Below are positions 37,706-47,181 of a stretch of 64,000 nt of DNA, one piece after another; position 1 is the first letter of the stretch; each line of letters starts with the position of its first letter. Under the pieces are notes generated by a model, which was not told where the DNA came from, did no database searches, and saw nothing but the letters and a program-made list of their open reading frames with translations. The DNA is taken from the NCBI RefSeq assembly GCF_007859395.1, contig NZ_VOHD01000011.1, positions 157,074 to 221,073 on the forward strand, written 5' to 3'. The stretch is from Planomicrobium sp. CPCC 101110. GTDB lineage: Bacteria; Bacillota; Bacilli; Bacillales_A; Planococcaceae. The position numbers and the translations under genes were made by a program.

Positions 37706-38203
37706 GTGGAAAAACAAACAAGAGGCAATGTTTGGCTGGGAGCAGCCGGTTTGGTGGTGAATTCCCGGAAAGAATGGCTCGTTGTCAAAAAGAAGTACGG
37801 CGGCTTGAAAGGCAAGTGGTCATTGCCGGCAGGATTCGTGGATGCTTCGGAAACCATCGACCAGGCGGCAGTGCGTGAAGTGAAAGAAGAAACGGGGGTG
37901 GATTGTGAAGTGCTGGGGATGATCGGCTTTCGATCTGGCGTTATACACAGAAAAATAAGCGATAATATGGCCATCTTCCTTTTGAAAGCGCACGATGAAC
38001 AGCAAAAACTTCTTGTTCAGGAATCCGAGCTTTACGAAGCTGCCTGGAAATCTCCTGAAGAACTGGCGGAAGACGAAGGGGTTTCCGTTATGCTCCATGA
38101 AATGGCTTCCTATGTTACTGAAGAAGGCATGCAACCTATTGAAGGGGTCGATCCAGGAGAAGTTTTCGGCTATTCCCTTTATAAACTGTTCTTTAAGATA
38201 TAA
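37706..38203 (+). CDS. Nudix hydrolase
   Basis: 165 residues with a perfect Nudix box: G43, E49, R57-E58, E61-E62, G64 (consensus GX5EX7REUXEEXGU). The family hydrolyses nucleoside diphosphates linked to another group X. The [10 protein letters not shown] lead-in is typical of ADP-ribose/NADH-type members, but the substrate is not determined. GTG start behind AAGGAGG. In B. subtilis the place next to yumB is held by other genes, so this neighbour is not conserved. Confidence 0.92.
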   Translation: MEKQTRGNVWLGAAGLVVNSRKEWLVVKKKYGGLKGKWSLPAGFVDASETIDQAAVREVKEETGVDCEVLGMIGFRSGVIHRKISDNMAIFLLKAHDEQQKLLVQESELYEAAWKSPEELAEDEGVSVMLHEMASYVTEEGMQPIEGVDPGEVFGYSLYKLFFKI

Positions 38204-38229
38204 AAAATAAAATAAAAAGAAAAGTTTAA

Positions 38230-38287
38230 ATGTATACGCTTTCATAGGTTTTTTATTCTTGCATACTAAAGTGATATGTGATATATT
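38230..38287 (+). promoter_or_regulatory. Promoter of yuiA with a cre-like site
   Basis: TTGCAT (38259-38264), 17 bases, TATATT (38282-38287). Upstream at 38230-38246, ATGTATACGCTTTCATA differs at one position from the CcpA cre consensus WTGNAARCGNWWWCAWW. Its place upstream of the -35 would suit activation or terminator-distal control rather than blocking. Confidence 0.5.
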
Positions 38288-38326
38288 TCTGAATATTAAG
38301 AACAAGCAACTGAGGAGGTGTTTCAG

Positions 38327-38452
38327 ATGAGATTTTTTAAAGTAGCTAAACCAGCTAACCAGTGTCCGTACTGCGGCGGAAAAGGCTATTTCCAATTGCG
38401 TTTGGGTGGTTCAGAAACGTGCTCCTGCTGTTCTGGTTCCGGAAAAAAATAA
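38327..38452 (+). CDS. yuiA: YuiA-like small zinc-finger protein
   Basis: 41 residues with a DnaJ-type cysteine pattern: C13 and C16 (QCPYCGGKGY), then C32, C34, C35 (ETCSCCSGSG). The CxxCxGxG repeats should bind one zinc. It corresponds to YuiA of B. subtilis by sequence and by position near yumB and yuiB. GGAGGTG lies 8 bases from the ATG. Function unknown. Confidence 0.8.
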   Translation: MRFFKVAKPANQCPYCGGKGYFQLRLGGSETCSCCSGSGKK

Positions 38453-38690
38453 AACTGCTGATTCAAAGGCGTTTGCGGTGTTATACCGTGGATGCTTTTT
38501 TATTTTGATAAAACGTTGAAAAGAACCCTCATGTGTTTTGAAGAAGCCAAAGTTTGATGTGAATGAGAGTGTCGAACTTAAGCGGCCGTTTCCGCTTTTC
38601 TGTGACAAAGCGATGAACTCTGGTTCGGCTGATTGAAAGCCCCTGGTATTTCGGTTAAACTGGTTAAAGGAATATCGGAGGTTAGCATTC

Positions 38691-39020
38691 ATGAACAATT
38701 CTATTACCATTGTGCAATTAATTATTTCCATGCTTTTGTTTTTAGTGATGTTTTTCGGGATCGGCTTTTTGTTGAATATGCTGCTGCGCATGACATGGCT
38801 TATGGCAATCGTTTATCCGATTGTGGTGCTGCTTATTATTGATGATGTCAGCTTCTTTGATTACTTCACGAACTCAGGTGAATCATTTTCCATGCTTGGC
38901 AATACATTGATGTCTTTGACAGGATCGGACATTGCAGTGTTATTGGCCGGATTTGCAGGGGCGATCATTTCGGGGATTGTCATGAAAATCTTGCGCAAAA
39001 TGGGTTATCAAATGTTTTAA
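38691..39020 (+). CDS. yuiB: YuiB-like membrane protein
   Basis: 109 residues with three predicted membrane helices (residues about 8-32, 36-55, 80-100). A YuiB-type family protein of unknown function. It follows yuiA and precedes yuiD and pepA, the order seen in B. subtilis. ATG follows CGGAGG. Confidence 0.8.
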   Translation: MNNSITIVQLIISMLLFLVMFFGIGFLLNMLLRMTWLMAIVYPIVVLLIIDDVSFFDYFTNSGESFSMLGNTLMSLTGSDIAVLLAGFAGAIISGIVMKILRKMGYQMF

Positions 39021-39026
39021 AAAATA

Positions 39027-39064
39027 AAACTGCCAAGCCGGATACCGGTTTGGCAGTTTTTTTA
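39027..39064. terminator. Bidirectional terminator between yuiB and yuiD
   Basis: AAAACTGCCAA / TTGGCAGTTTT with an inner CCGG-ATA-CCGG hairpin and T tails on both strands. Confidence 0.9.
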
Positions 39065-39535
39065 TAGAAAGGCATAAAAGACGAAGGAAATAATGATTCC
39101 GGTGATGGCTCCCATCAGCACTTCGCTCGGTTTGTGGCCGAGGAGTGTTTTTAGTTCTTCAATTTTTTCTTCTTCTTTTTTCTGCTGCCAAGTGCGTGTT
39201 TCGTTCACGAATATATTGAAGTCATTCCGGAGTTTGTTGATGGTCAGCGCTTGTTGTCCTGCCTGGAAACGGACGCCTGTAGCATCATACATCGTAATCA
39301 CTGCAAACAAAGTAGCGACGGCAAAAATGGTTGAATCCACGCCATGCTCAATCGCAACAGCTGTCGTCAGCGCCGTTACTGCGGCAGAGTGGGAACTCGG
39401 CATGCCTCCGGTTGACGTAAACAATTTCCATTCGATTTGCCGGGTTACAATATACTGGATCGGAATTTTGACAAATTGGGCGAACAGAATAGCAAAAAGG
39501 CCGGCCATAAGCGGAAAGTTAGAAAAAATGTCCAT
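39062..39535 (-). CDS. yuiD: YuiD-like divergent PAP2-family membrane protein
   Basis: 157 residues. The divergent PAP2 (acid phosphatase/vanadium haloperoxidase-like) family is recognised by TSTGGMPSSHSAAVTALTTA and MYDATGVRFQAGQQA, and the protein ends with a hydrophobic helix. Substrate unknown, perhaps a lipid phosphate. The ATG at 39535 has GAAAGG upstream; the longer frame does not. Confidence 0.85.
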   Translation of the reverse strand: MDIFSNFPLMAGLFAILFAQFVKIPIQYIVTRQIEWKLFTSTGGMPSSHSAAVTALTTAVAIEHGVDSTIFAVATLFAVITMYDATGVRFQAGQQALTINKLRNDFNIFVNETRTWQQKKEEEKIEELKTLLGHKPSEVLMGAITGIIISFVFYAFL

Positions 39536-39686
39536 TCGAAAACAACCTTTCAATACTGGATATTTTCTAAGTATATCATACTCGCCTGGTATAATTTATT
39601 TGCACATTCATTTCGCCTTACGAACTACTCGGCGGACGGAATACATGCTAAACTGAAAAAGAACGCTAATAAGAGGGGGATATAAC

Positions 39687-41177
39687 ATGAATCTGGTTGT
39701 ACATTCAAATCCTGAAAACCTGGAAGCTGAAATTTTAGTGGTCGGCCTTAGCCGCCATCCTGAAAACACAAAAGGCTGGCAGGAATTTTCAGAGCGCTTT
39801 AACGGCAAATTGGAAGAATGGACAAAAGAGTTATCTTTCGATATGAAATCGCTCATCACTTATCCGACATTATCCGGTTCTATTCCACGCGTGCTTTTTG
39901 TAGGGTTGAATGACCGGAAAAAATTGACTGAAGATGATTTGCGCGCTGCGTTTGGCCAAGCCGGCAAAGAGTTGATGAAGAAAAAAATCAAGAATGCGGC
40001 AGTATACTTGGATTCATTCCAAAATGACGGCATTGATGCAGAGAACGCGGCATATTTAGCAGCTGAAGGCATAACACTGGGAGCCTATCGTTTTGATGAT
40101 TACAAAACATCTTCCAATGAAGCGGACAACACAATTGAAACATTATCGATAATTTCTGAAGAAGAGGCTGAAGAAGTGGAAGCATCGGCATTTATCGGAC
40201 AAGTTTTCGGGCAGTCGGTCAATGAAGCACGGACACTTGTCAACATGCCCGGCAACCTTCTGACTGCGACTGCACTTGCTGATTATGCAAAAGAATTAGG
40301 CGACAGTTATGGTTTTGAAACCGACATTATGGGAAAAGCGGAACTTGAAGAGCTTGGAATGGGGGCAATCCTTGCAGTCAACCAAGGTTCGGTAGAAGAA
40401 CCGCGCCTCATTGTCCTCAAATACAAAGCGACCGAGTCTTTTGAAAAACCATTGGCGCTTGTCGGCAAAGGGATTACATTCGATACCGGCGGCTATTCTT
40501 TAAAGCCGAAAGACGGCATCGTCGGCATGAAAGGCGATATGGGCGGTGCTGCGGCTGTGCTTGGCGCCATGAAAGTGATCGGCGAATTGAAGCCTGAAAA
40601 AAACGTCATAGCGGTCATTGCTTCAACGGATAATATGGTTTCTGGCAACGCATTCAAACCGGATGACGTCATTACTTCGCTTAGCGGCAAAACCATCGAA
40701 ATCCTGAATACGGATGCTGAAGGCCGTCTGGTGCTGGCAGATTCGGTAACATACGCAAAACAGCTTGGCGCCACCCATATCGTTGATGTGGCGACGCTGA
40801 CCGGCGGGGTTATCGTAGCGCTTGGAAAAGACAAAACAGGCGCTTTGACGAACGATGAAGCGTTTTTCGAAACGTTCATGGAAGCGGCACTCGAAACTGG
40901 AGAATTTGTTTGGAGGCTGCCATTGACGGAAAGCGATAAAAAGCGCATCCGCAAGAGCGATGTAGCTGATTTGAACAACTCGCCAGGGCGCGATGGCCAT
41001 ATGATTTTCGGCGGAGGCTTTGTCGGGGAATTTGCCGAAGAAACACCGTGGATCCATTTGGACATTGCGGGAACTTCCGACGCGGGTTCAGCCCATGACC
41101 TCGGGCCAAAAGGCGGCACCGGCGTCATGGTGAGGACACTCGCCATGCTGGTGGAAAGAATGGCAGAAGAGCAATAA
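39687..41177 (+). CDS. pepA: leucyl aminopeptidase (M17 family)
   Basis: 496 residues, full-length M17 enzyme. Metal ligands and catalytic residues are in GKGITFDTGGYSLKP, MKGDMGGAAAVLGA and the signature NTDAEGRLVLADSV. It removes N-terminal residues from peptides in the cytoplasm and needs two divalent metal ions. It corresponds to yuiE of B. subtilis. Ribosome-binding site AGAGGGGG; single gene with its own terminator. Confidence 0.95.
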   Translation: MNLVVHSNPENLEAEILVVGLSRHPENTKGWQEFSERFNGKLEEWTKELSFDMKSLITYPTLSGSIPRVLFVGLNDRKKLTEDDLRAAFGQAGKELMKKKIKNAAVYLDSFQNDGIDAENAAYLAAEGITLGAYRFDDYKTSSNEADNTIETLSIISEEEAEEVEASAFIGQVFGQSVNEARTLVNMPGNLLTATALADYAKELGDSYGFETDIMGKAELEELGMGAILAVNQGSVEEPRLIVLKYKATESFEKPLALVGKGITFDTGGYSLKPKDGIVGMKGDMGGAAAVLGAMKVIGELKPEKNVIAVIASTDNMVSGNAFKPDDVITSLSGKTIEILNTDAEGRLVLADSVTYAKQLGATHIVDVATLTGGVIVALGKDKTGALTNDEAFFETFMEAALETGEFVWRLPLTESDKKRIRKSDVADLNNSPGRDGHMIFGGGFVGEFAEETPWIHLDIAGTSDAGSAHDLGPKGGTGVMVRTLAMLVERMAEEQ

Positions 41178-41181
41178 AAGG

Positions 41182-41217
41182 AAAAACGGCAAGCGTAGTT
41201 TTACGCTTGCCGTTTTT
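41182..41217. terminator. Bidirectional terminator between pepA and mrpG
   Basis: AAAACGGCAAGCGTA / TACGCTTGCCGTTTT with T tails on both strands. Confidence 0.92.
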
Positions 41218-41585
41218 TATTTCTTTTCATCTGTTTTTGCTTCTGGACCAAGTACACCTTTCAAGTCATCCCTTACAGTTTCCTCAGCCAGTTTGATGCC
41301 AGCCACGTAGGAAGCGCGGCCAATCAAATGGCCGGAGACAGGGGAGGTGATGAACAAAAACGCAATAGCAATAATGAGTTGAGGATTGAAATGATCTTCC
41401 TTGAACCAGAAGTGCAGAAATACGCCTGCCAACACACATAAGACCCCTAGTGTAGCACTTTTGGAAGCGGCATGGGTGCGGGTGTAGACATCCGGCAACC
41501 GCACAAGCCCAAGAGCGGTCACTGCGCTAAAAAGCACTCCTGTGCCGATTAAAAGGATGATGAACACATTAATGACGGTTGTCAC
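41217..41585 (-). CDS. mrpG: Mrp Na+/H+ antiporter subunit G
   Basis: 122 residues, three membrane helices and a charged C-terminal tail. The family motif LVRLPDVYTRTHAASKSATLG is present. It is last of the seven-gene mrp operon and overlaps mrpF by 17 bp. GTG start with AGGAG 12 bases upstream. Confidence 0.93.
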   Translation of the reverse strand: MTTVINVFIILLIGTGVLFSAVTALGLVRLPDVYTRTHAASKSATLGVLCVLAGVFLHFWFKEDHFNPQLIIAIAFLFITSPVSGHLIGRASYVAGIKLAEETVRDDLKGVLGPEAKTDEKK

Positions 41586-41850
41586 GATCGAAAATCACTC
41601 CTCTCTCGATAAACTTCGCGAAAGCAGCTGTCCCGATGAAAGACAGGATGCTGAGAAGCAAGATGATTTCAAGGAAAAATTCAGTCTCCATGATTAAAGA
41701 CAACAAAGCGACTATCGATACCAATGCAACACCCAATGCATCCAGAGCGACCACTCGGTCTGCAATGGAAGGGCCTTTGATCAACCGGTACAAAAGGCCG
41801 ACAAACGCGCAGCTTATGACAATAAGCGATCCCCAGTAGAACATCATCAT
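41569..41850 (-). CDS. mrpF: Mrp Na+/H+ antiporter subunit F
   Basis: 93 residues, three membrane helices, family motif KGPSIADRVVALDALGV. It is required for Mrp antiport. It overlaps mrpE by 4 bp (ATGA) and mrpG by 17 bp. Confidence 0.93.
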   Translation of the reverse strand: MMMFYWGSLIVISCAFVGLLYRLIKGPSIADRVVALDALGVALVSIVALLSLIMETEFFLEIILLLSILSFIGTAAFAKFIERGVIFDRDNRH

Positions 41851-42326
41851 GGGCGGCTCACCTCCATAATGGCGCGCTCGAATGTCGTTTTGATTGATTG
41901 GACTGCATCTTCAATATCGTCAAAGTCGATTGCGTGAATGTATAACTTTTTCTGGTCATCCGATATGGCGACAACCAACGTACCGGGAGTCAGTGTTATC
42001 AACGCTGAAAGCAGCGTGATTTCCCAGTCATGCTTCAACTCAGTCTCGAGTTCGAAAATGGCTGGGCGAATGTTCAGCCGGGGCTGGATGACAAGTTTGA
42101 AAACGGAAATACTTGATAAAATCAACTCTTTCAAAAATAAGAAAAACAGGGAAATGACCGCCCAGATCCGGGAGGTGTACAGCCGGTAAGTGAAAAAGCG
42201 GCGCATCACCACGATCAGCAATAGTCCGACCAAATAGCCGATTGCAAACCCGGCCGGCGTGAATGATTCAGTCATGAACATCCACACCGAAGCGAGAAAG
42301 AAATTGAGTAATACTTGCAACGCCAT
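41847..42326 (-). CDS. mrpE: Mrp Na+/H+ antiporter subunit E
   Basis: 159 residues from the ATG at 42326 (MALQVLLNFFLASVWMFM), chosen because it is 9 bases from AAGGAG and aligns with the usual start; an ATG two codons upstream is only 3 bases from it. Two or three membrane helices and a cytoplasmic domain (TLTPGTLVVAISDDQKKLYI). It follows mrpD directly. Confidence 0.92.
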   Translation of the reverse strand: MALQVLLNFFLASVWMFMTESFTPAGFAIGYLVGLLLIVVMRRFFTYRLYTSRIWAVISLFFLFLKELILSSISVFKLVIQPRLNIRPAIFELETELKHDWEITLLSALITLTPGTLVVAISDDQKKLYIHAIDFDDIEDAVQSIKTTFERAIMEVSRP

Positions 42327-42332
42327 CTTCAT

Positions 42333-43814
42333 CTACTCCTTTAATACTGCATCTATATAGATGGAGGGATTTAATAGCACTTCGCCAGCACCTGAGATGA
42401 GTGGCATAAATAATTCCGCCCCTACGCCAACGAAAACCGTAATAATGACTAGCAACAGGGAAGGAATGAACATCTGATTGTAAACCGATTTGTTTATTGG
42501 AACCGTCTTGACCGGAGTCCCCCAGAAGGCGTAAATGAAAATCCGGATGACACTTAATAAAACAAGCAGGCTTGTTGCCAAAATAACCAGGCTGCCCCAA
42601 AAATTCGGACCTTCAAAACCGCCCTGTACGATCAGCAATTTTCCTGGAAAACCGCTGAGAGGGGGAATGCCGGCTAAACCGAAAGCTGCTACCAGATAGG
42701 TCCAGCCCAGAAGCGGGTAAGTTTTGATCAGCCCGCCCATTTCCCGCAGATTGGTAGTGCCGAATAAAACCGCTATTATGCCGACTAAAAAGAACAAGGC
42801 GGCTTTGATCAGCATATCATGGATCAAGTAGAAGACTGCGCCTTCGATGCTAGCTCCGTTCATTTGGGAAACACCGAATAATATAACGCCGACAGCAATA
42901 ATGATGTTGTAGATGATGATTTTCTTGATATCGAAATATGCAAGTGCGCCAATACAGCCAGCAAGAATTGTGAGGATGGCGATTATCGCCAACATTTCGT
43001 GGGTGACCTCAGTATTCATGGTGAAAAACAATGTGTATGTACGCGTTATAGCATAAACCCCGACTTTTGTCAGCAAAGCGCCGAACAGCGCAAGAACTGG
43101 TATGGGCGGCGCGTAATAGGATCCTGGAAGCCAAAAGTACAATGGGAATATTGACGCTTTAAAACCGAACACTACAAGGAATAGCACAGCGATCACGGTC
43201 AAAATGCCGGTTTCCTGGATTTGCGGTATCTTCACGGCCAAATCGGCCATGTTCAGTGTTCCGGCAACAGAATAAAGGAACGCAACCGCGGCAACAAACA
43301 AAGCCGAAGAGATGACATTTACAAGCAAATACTTGATCGTTTCTCTAAGCTGTGGCTTTTCGCCTCCATGCACAATCAGCATATATGAAGACATCAATAG
43401 AACTTCAAAAAATACAAATAAGTTGAAAATATCTCCTGTCGTAAAAGCTCCGTTTACTCCTGTCAGCAAAAACAAGACGGCAGGATAATAATAAGATTGT
43501 TCCCGCTCAAAACCGATCGTCTGAAAACTGTAAAAGATGACGAATACGGTCAGCAACGTGGCAGTAAGTACAAGCAATACTGAGAACAAGTCGGATACCA
43601 TCGAAATACCAAAAGGCGCATCCCAGCTGCCAAGCGTCACTGCCTGCAATCCATTTGTTTTCACTTCAGCCAGCAAAAACAATGCAGCGATGAACGTAAT
43701 TGCAGCTCCACAGACAGCTATTAGCCGCTGCATCCTGATATTTTTAGGGAAAAACAAAAGGATGGTGCCAAAGAGCATCGGAATGATGACAGGAAATAGA
43801 AGTAAATTAATCAC
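42333..43814 (-). CDS. mrpD: Mrp Na+/H+ antiporter subunit D
   Basis: 493 residues, about 14 membrane helices, homologous to proton-pumping subunits of respiratory complex I. The ion-path segments [32 protein letters not shown] and [16 protein letters not shown] carry the conserved Glu and Lys/His residues. GTG at 43814 is preferred over TTG at 43823, which is only 2 bases from GAGAGG; the length then equals the family norm. It overlaps mrpC. Confidence 0.93.
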   Translation of the reverse strand: MINLLLFPVIIPMLFGTILLFFPKNIRMQRLIAVCGAAITFIAALFLLAEVKTNGLQAVTLGSWDAPFGISMVSDLFSVLLVLTATLLTVFVIFYSFQTIGFEREQSYYYPAVLFLLTGVNGAFTTGDIFNLFVFFEVLLMSSYMLIVHGGEKPQLRETIKYLLVNVISSALFVAAVAFLYSVAGTLNMADLAVKIPQIQETGILTVIAVLFLVVFGFKASIFPLYFWLPGSYYAPPIPVLALFGALLTKVGVYAITRTYTLFFTMNTEVTHEMLAIIAILTILAGCIGALAYFDIKKIIIYNIIIAVGVILFGVSQMNGASIEGAVFYLIHDMLIKAALFFLVGIIAVLFGTTNLREMGGLIKTYPLLGWTYLVAAFGLAGIPPLSGFPGKLLIVQGGFEGPNFWGSLVILATSLLVLLSVIRIFIYAFWGTPVKTVPINKSVYNQMFIPSLLLVIITVFVGVGAELFMPLISGAGEVLLNPSIYIDAVLKE

Positions 43815-44154
43815 GATCTTCAATTCCTCTCATTAAATTCATATCGTCGGTGCCAAGTTCTTGATACGCCCGGTAAGCAAGAACCAAGAAAAAGGAAGTA
43901 ACTGCGAATGAGATAACAATTGCCGTTAAAATCAACGCCTGTGGCAGGGGATCAACATAATCGGCTACCTGGACGCCGTCCGCTACAACCGGCGGAGCGG
44001 TGCCATCAAGCCCTCCCATCGTCAAGATAAGCAAATGGGCGGCATGGCTCAATAATCCGGTGCCAATAATAATACGGATTAAACTTTTCGATAATATCAA
44101 GTAAACAGCGGCCATAAACAAAAAGCCGATAGCTACTGACATAATAATTTCCAT
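43807..44154 (-). CDS. mrpC: Mrp Na+/H+ antiporter subunit C
   Basis: 115 residues, three membrane helices, NuoK-like, with [19 protein letters not shown] and [16 protein letters not shown]. Its ATG shares one base with the mrpB stop. Confidence 0.94.
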   Translation of the reverse strand: MEIIMSVAIGFLFMAAVYLILSKSLIRIIIGTGLLSHAAHLLILTMGGLDGTAPPVVADGVQVADYVDPLPQALILTAIVISFAVTSFFLVLAYRAYQELGTDDMNLMRGIEDRD

Positions 44155-44576
44155 TATTCATCCTCTCCAATCGTTTGAATAATGGTCATCGTAACCCCGA
44201 CAACAACCAAATAGACGCCTAGATCAAATAGGGCCGCTGAATGCAGGGACGTTTTGCCGAACAATGGCAAGTAAAAATAATCATACGCATGGGTGAAAAA
44301 AGGGACGTTAAAGAAAATGGAAGCCCCGGCTGTTGCAAGCGCCAGCAATAAACCGATGGCTGTCATCATGACATAGTTGAACGGAATAATCTTCTTAACC
44401 GTCTCGATGTCAAATGCCAGCATCAGCAAAACGATAGCGCTTGCAGTCAATAGGCCGCCGACAAATCCGCCGCCAGGCGTATAATGCCCGGCGAAGAAGA
44501 TATGGACGGCAAACATCAAAATGATGAAAGTCACCACTTTGGTCGCCGTTTGGAGCATTACATCATTTGTTCTCAT
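44154..44576 (-). CDS. mrpB: Mrp Na+/H+ antiporter subunit B
   Basis: 140 residues, four membrane helices, MnhB family motif [23 protein letters not shown] 5 bases after AGGAGGG, overlapping the end of mrpA by 14 bp. Confidence 0.94.
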   Translation of the reverse strand: MRTNDVMLQTATKVVTFIILMFAVHIFFAGHYTPGGGFVGGLLTASAIVLLMLAFDIETVKKIIPFNYVMMTAIGLLLALATAGASIFFNVPFFTHAYDYFYLPLFGKTSLHSAALFDLGVYLVVVGVTMTIIQTIGEDE

Positions 44577-46977
44577 GCTGTCCCTCCTTTCTGCTCAAGC
44601 GCAATTTGATCATCGTAATGATTGCAATACCTGCGATTCCCAGTACAGCAATTTCAAATAATGTATCAAATCCACGGTAATCCACTAAGATAACGTTGAC
44701 GATATTGCCGCCGCCGGCTTCTGAATACACAGTTTCCTTATAAAACTCGGATATGGACGGCAAGACTTTCTGGGAATGGGCTGACAAAGCTACAAGTGTC
44801 ATCGTTACGCCTACTCCTAGCGCGATCACTGCATTTCCTAATTTGAAGCCGAGCCGCTCTTCGGTTTTGCTGTTTTTAGGCAAGTGATAGAATGCCAGCA
44901 GGAACAGCGCCACAGAGATCGTCTCAATGACCAATTGGGTCAAAGCAAGGTCAGGCGCCCGGAAAATCACGAAGAACAAAGCGACCGAATAGCCAACAGC
45001 CCCAAGCGCGATAATCGCAATCAATCTGGACTTGGCGATGAGAATGGTGATAGTGCCGGCTATCAAGGCGAGCAATATGACGATTTCATAAAAGCCGACT
45101 GGCGAGGAGCCGGCTGTGCGAATGACAAAAGCATCCGTCAAAAATAACGTCGACAAGACAATTACAACCAAAAAGCCAAACATATAAACAAGGTAGGACC
45201 GGATAAAGCCGGTCATGTAAAGAGCTGAAAAACGATTTGCTCCGCCTTCGCTCAAATAAATGAAGTTATCATAAAGCCGGTTCAATGTAAGGTTATCCGG
45301 GAACCGGTCATATGCGCGCTGCCACTTCCGGAGCGTCCAGAACAGCAGCCCGCCGATCAAGAAGATGCCAAGCGTCATCCAAAATTCCGGATTCACGCCG
45401 TGCCATGCGGAAACATGGATATCCACGTCCGCCGGTGCGGCATACAGGAAGGGCTGAATAGCCGCAACGGCCGGTTTAATGAGCCAGTCGCCGACTTGGT
45501 TCGGGATAAAGAAAATGACCAGGACGAGAAGGGCAAGAAAAGCAGGCGATACAAGCATGCCAATCGGCGCTTCATGTGCCTTCTTCGGCAGCAGATCAGG
45601 CTTGTGTTTCCCGGCAAAGGTATGGAAAACAAAGAATAAGCTGTAGATAAATGTAAAGACACTGCCGATCCAAGCTAAGATCGGGAACAATAATCCCCAG
45701 ACATCCATTGAGAAGAAATTGAATTCAGTCAAGGACAGCATTGCCGTCAAAAACATTTCTTTGCTCAGGAATCCGTTGAAAGGCGGAAGGCCGGCCATTG
45801 AGAAAGAGCCGATCATCGCAATCGTGAAAGTGATTGGCATCAAACTCATCAGTCCGCCAAGCTTCCGGATATCCCGGGTGCCAGTCTCATGGTCGACAAT
45901 GCCGGCAACCATGAACAAGCTGCCTTTGAATGTTGCATGGTTGATCAAGTGGAAGATTGCGGCAAATGCCGCATATTTAAATACAGAGTCTGCAGCGCCT
46001 TCAACATGGTAGCCTGCTGCAGATGCACCAAGCAAAGACATGATCAACCCGAGCTGAGAAACAGTCGAGAAGGCAAGAATCCCTTTCAAATCCTTTTGCT
46101 TTAGTGCAAAAAACGAACCCCAGAACATCGTGAACAAGCCGACGCCTGCGACAAGCCACATCCACGTTCCAGATACTGCAAAAACGGGTGTGAACCGCGC
46201 GACCAAATACAAGCCGGCCTTGACCATGGTCGCAGAATGCAAGTAAGCACTGACTGGCGTCGGCGCTTCCATGGCATCAGGAAGCCAAATGTAGAATGGA
46301 AACTGGGCCGACTTTGTAAAGGCGCCGAGCAAGACCAAGACCAAAGCCCATGTAAAGAAACTATGGGAGGCAAGTTCTGGTGCTTGGGCAGCCAACTCGC
46401 GGATCGAATAGGTATTGCCCATGATGCTGAGAAGCACAAAGCCCCCAAGCATCATCAAGCCGCCGAAGACGGTGATCATCATCGACTTCAAGGCGCCGAA
46501 GCGGGAGCGGTCTCGCGTATACCAGTAGCCGATGAGCAGGAAGGAGGAAATGGACGTCAATTCCCAGAAAAGATAAAGGGAAATCAAATGGTCCGACTGG
46601 ACAACCCCAAGCATTGCTGTCATGAACATCATCAAATAGACGTAGAAATTATGTAATTGCTCCCGGTTTTTATCTAGATAGAAAACCGAATACAAAACAA
46701 CAAGAGCTCCAATTCCAGTGATCAATAACGAAAACAGCAGGCTAAGCCCATCGATATAAGCAACAATGGCAATATCGAGAGAAGGGATCCATTGGAAACT
46801 GGAAACAAGCTGCCCTCCTTCTGCAGTCGTCGGCAATAGAGTGGCATAATAAATAAATAGAATGACCGGAACGATCAGCACAAACCAACCGGTATGAATT
46901 TGTCTCATTTTTTTGAATAACAGCGGAACGAATAACGCTGCCAAGATTGGCAGGAAAATCAAAAATACGAATGACAA
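44563..46977 (-). CDS. mrpA: Mrp Na+/H+ antiporter subunit A
   Basis: 804 residues, the usual size, about 20 membrane helices. The N-terminal two thirds resemble NuoL (LYLFWELTSISSFLLIGYWY, LHSATMVKAGLYLVARF, HLINHATFKGSLFM); the C-terminal part carries the MrpA-specific DUF4040 and MrpB-like segments (RAPDLALTQLVIETISVALF, VDYRGFDTLFEIAVLGIAG). Start is TTG at 46977 behind AAAGGAGG. A TATAAT on the minus strand at 47025-47030 is a possible -10 but no clear -35 was found. With mrpB-G it makes a complete group-1 Mrp system for Na+ extrusion and pH homeostasis. Confidence 0.95.
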   Translation of the reverse strand: MSFVFLIFLPILAALFVPLLFKKMRQIHTGWFVLIVPVILFIYYATLLPTTAEGGQLVSSFQWIPSLDIAIVAYIDGLSLLFSLLITGIGALVVLYSVFYLDKNREQLHNFYVYLMMFMTAMLGVVQSDHLISLYLFWELTSISSFLLIGYWYTRDRSRFGALKSMMITVFGGLMMLGGFVLLSIMGNTYSIRELAAQAPELASHSFFTWALVLVLLGAFTKSAQFPFYIWLPDAMEAPTPVSAYLHSATMVKAGLYLVARFTPVFAVSGTWMWLVAGVGLFTMFWGSFFALKQKDLKGILAFSTVSQLGLIMSLLGASAAGYHVEGAADSVFKYAAFAAIFHLINHATFKGSLFMVAGIVDHETGTRDIRKLGGLMSLMPITFTIAMIGSFSMAGLPPFNGFLSKEMFLTAMLSLTEFNFFSMDVWGLLFPILAWIGSVFTFIYSLFFVFHTFAGKHKPDLLPKKAHEAPIGMLVSPAFLALLVLVIFFIPNQVGDWLIKPAVAAIQPFLYAAPADVDIHVSAWHGVNPEFWMTLGIFLIGGLLFWTLRKWQRAYDRFPDNLTLNRLYDNFIYLSEGGANRFSALYMTGFIRSYLVYMFGFLVVIVLSTLFLTDAFVIRTAGSSPVGFYEIVILLALIAGTITILIAKSRLIAIIALGAVGYSVALFFVIFRAPDLALTQLVIETISVALFLLAFYHLPKNSKTEERLGFKLGNAVIALGVGVTMTLVALSAHSQKVLPSISEFYKETVYSEAGGGNIVNVILVDYRGFDTLFEIAVLGIAGIAIITMIKLRLSRKEGQHENK

Positions 46978-47148
46978 ATGAATCCTCCTTTCTTATTGTT
47001 GAATATTATTAAGCTGCTAGAAAAATTATAACGTAAATGTAAGGGCTTTGCATTGCTGTGAACGCGAAAGGGGAGAAAAGACCGTGTTATTGAAATAGGA
47101 AGAAACTCAATTAAGAAAATTTTGTGACCGACTGTTAATAAACGAAAA

Positions 47149-47178
47149 AAGGCGATTCTTCAGTAGAAATCGCCTTTC
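47149..47178 (-). terminator. Terminator of the MFS gene
   Basis: On the minus strand AAAGGCGATTT / AATCGCCTTT with a T tail, immediately after the MFS stop. Confidence 0.88.
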
Positions 47179-47181
47179 CCA

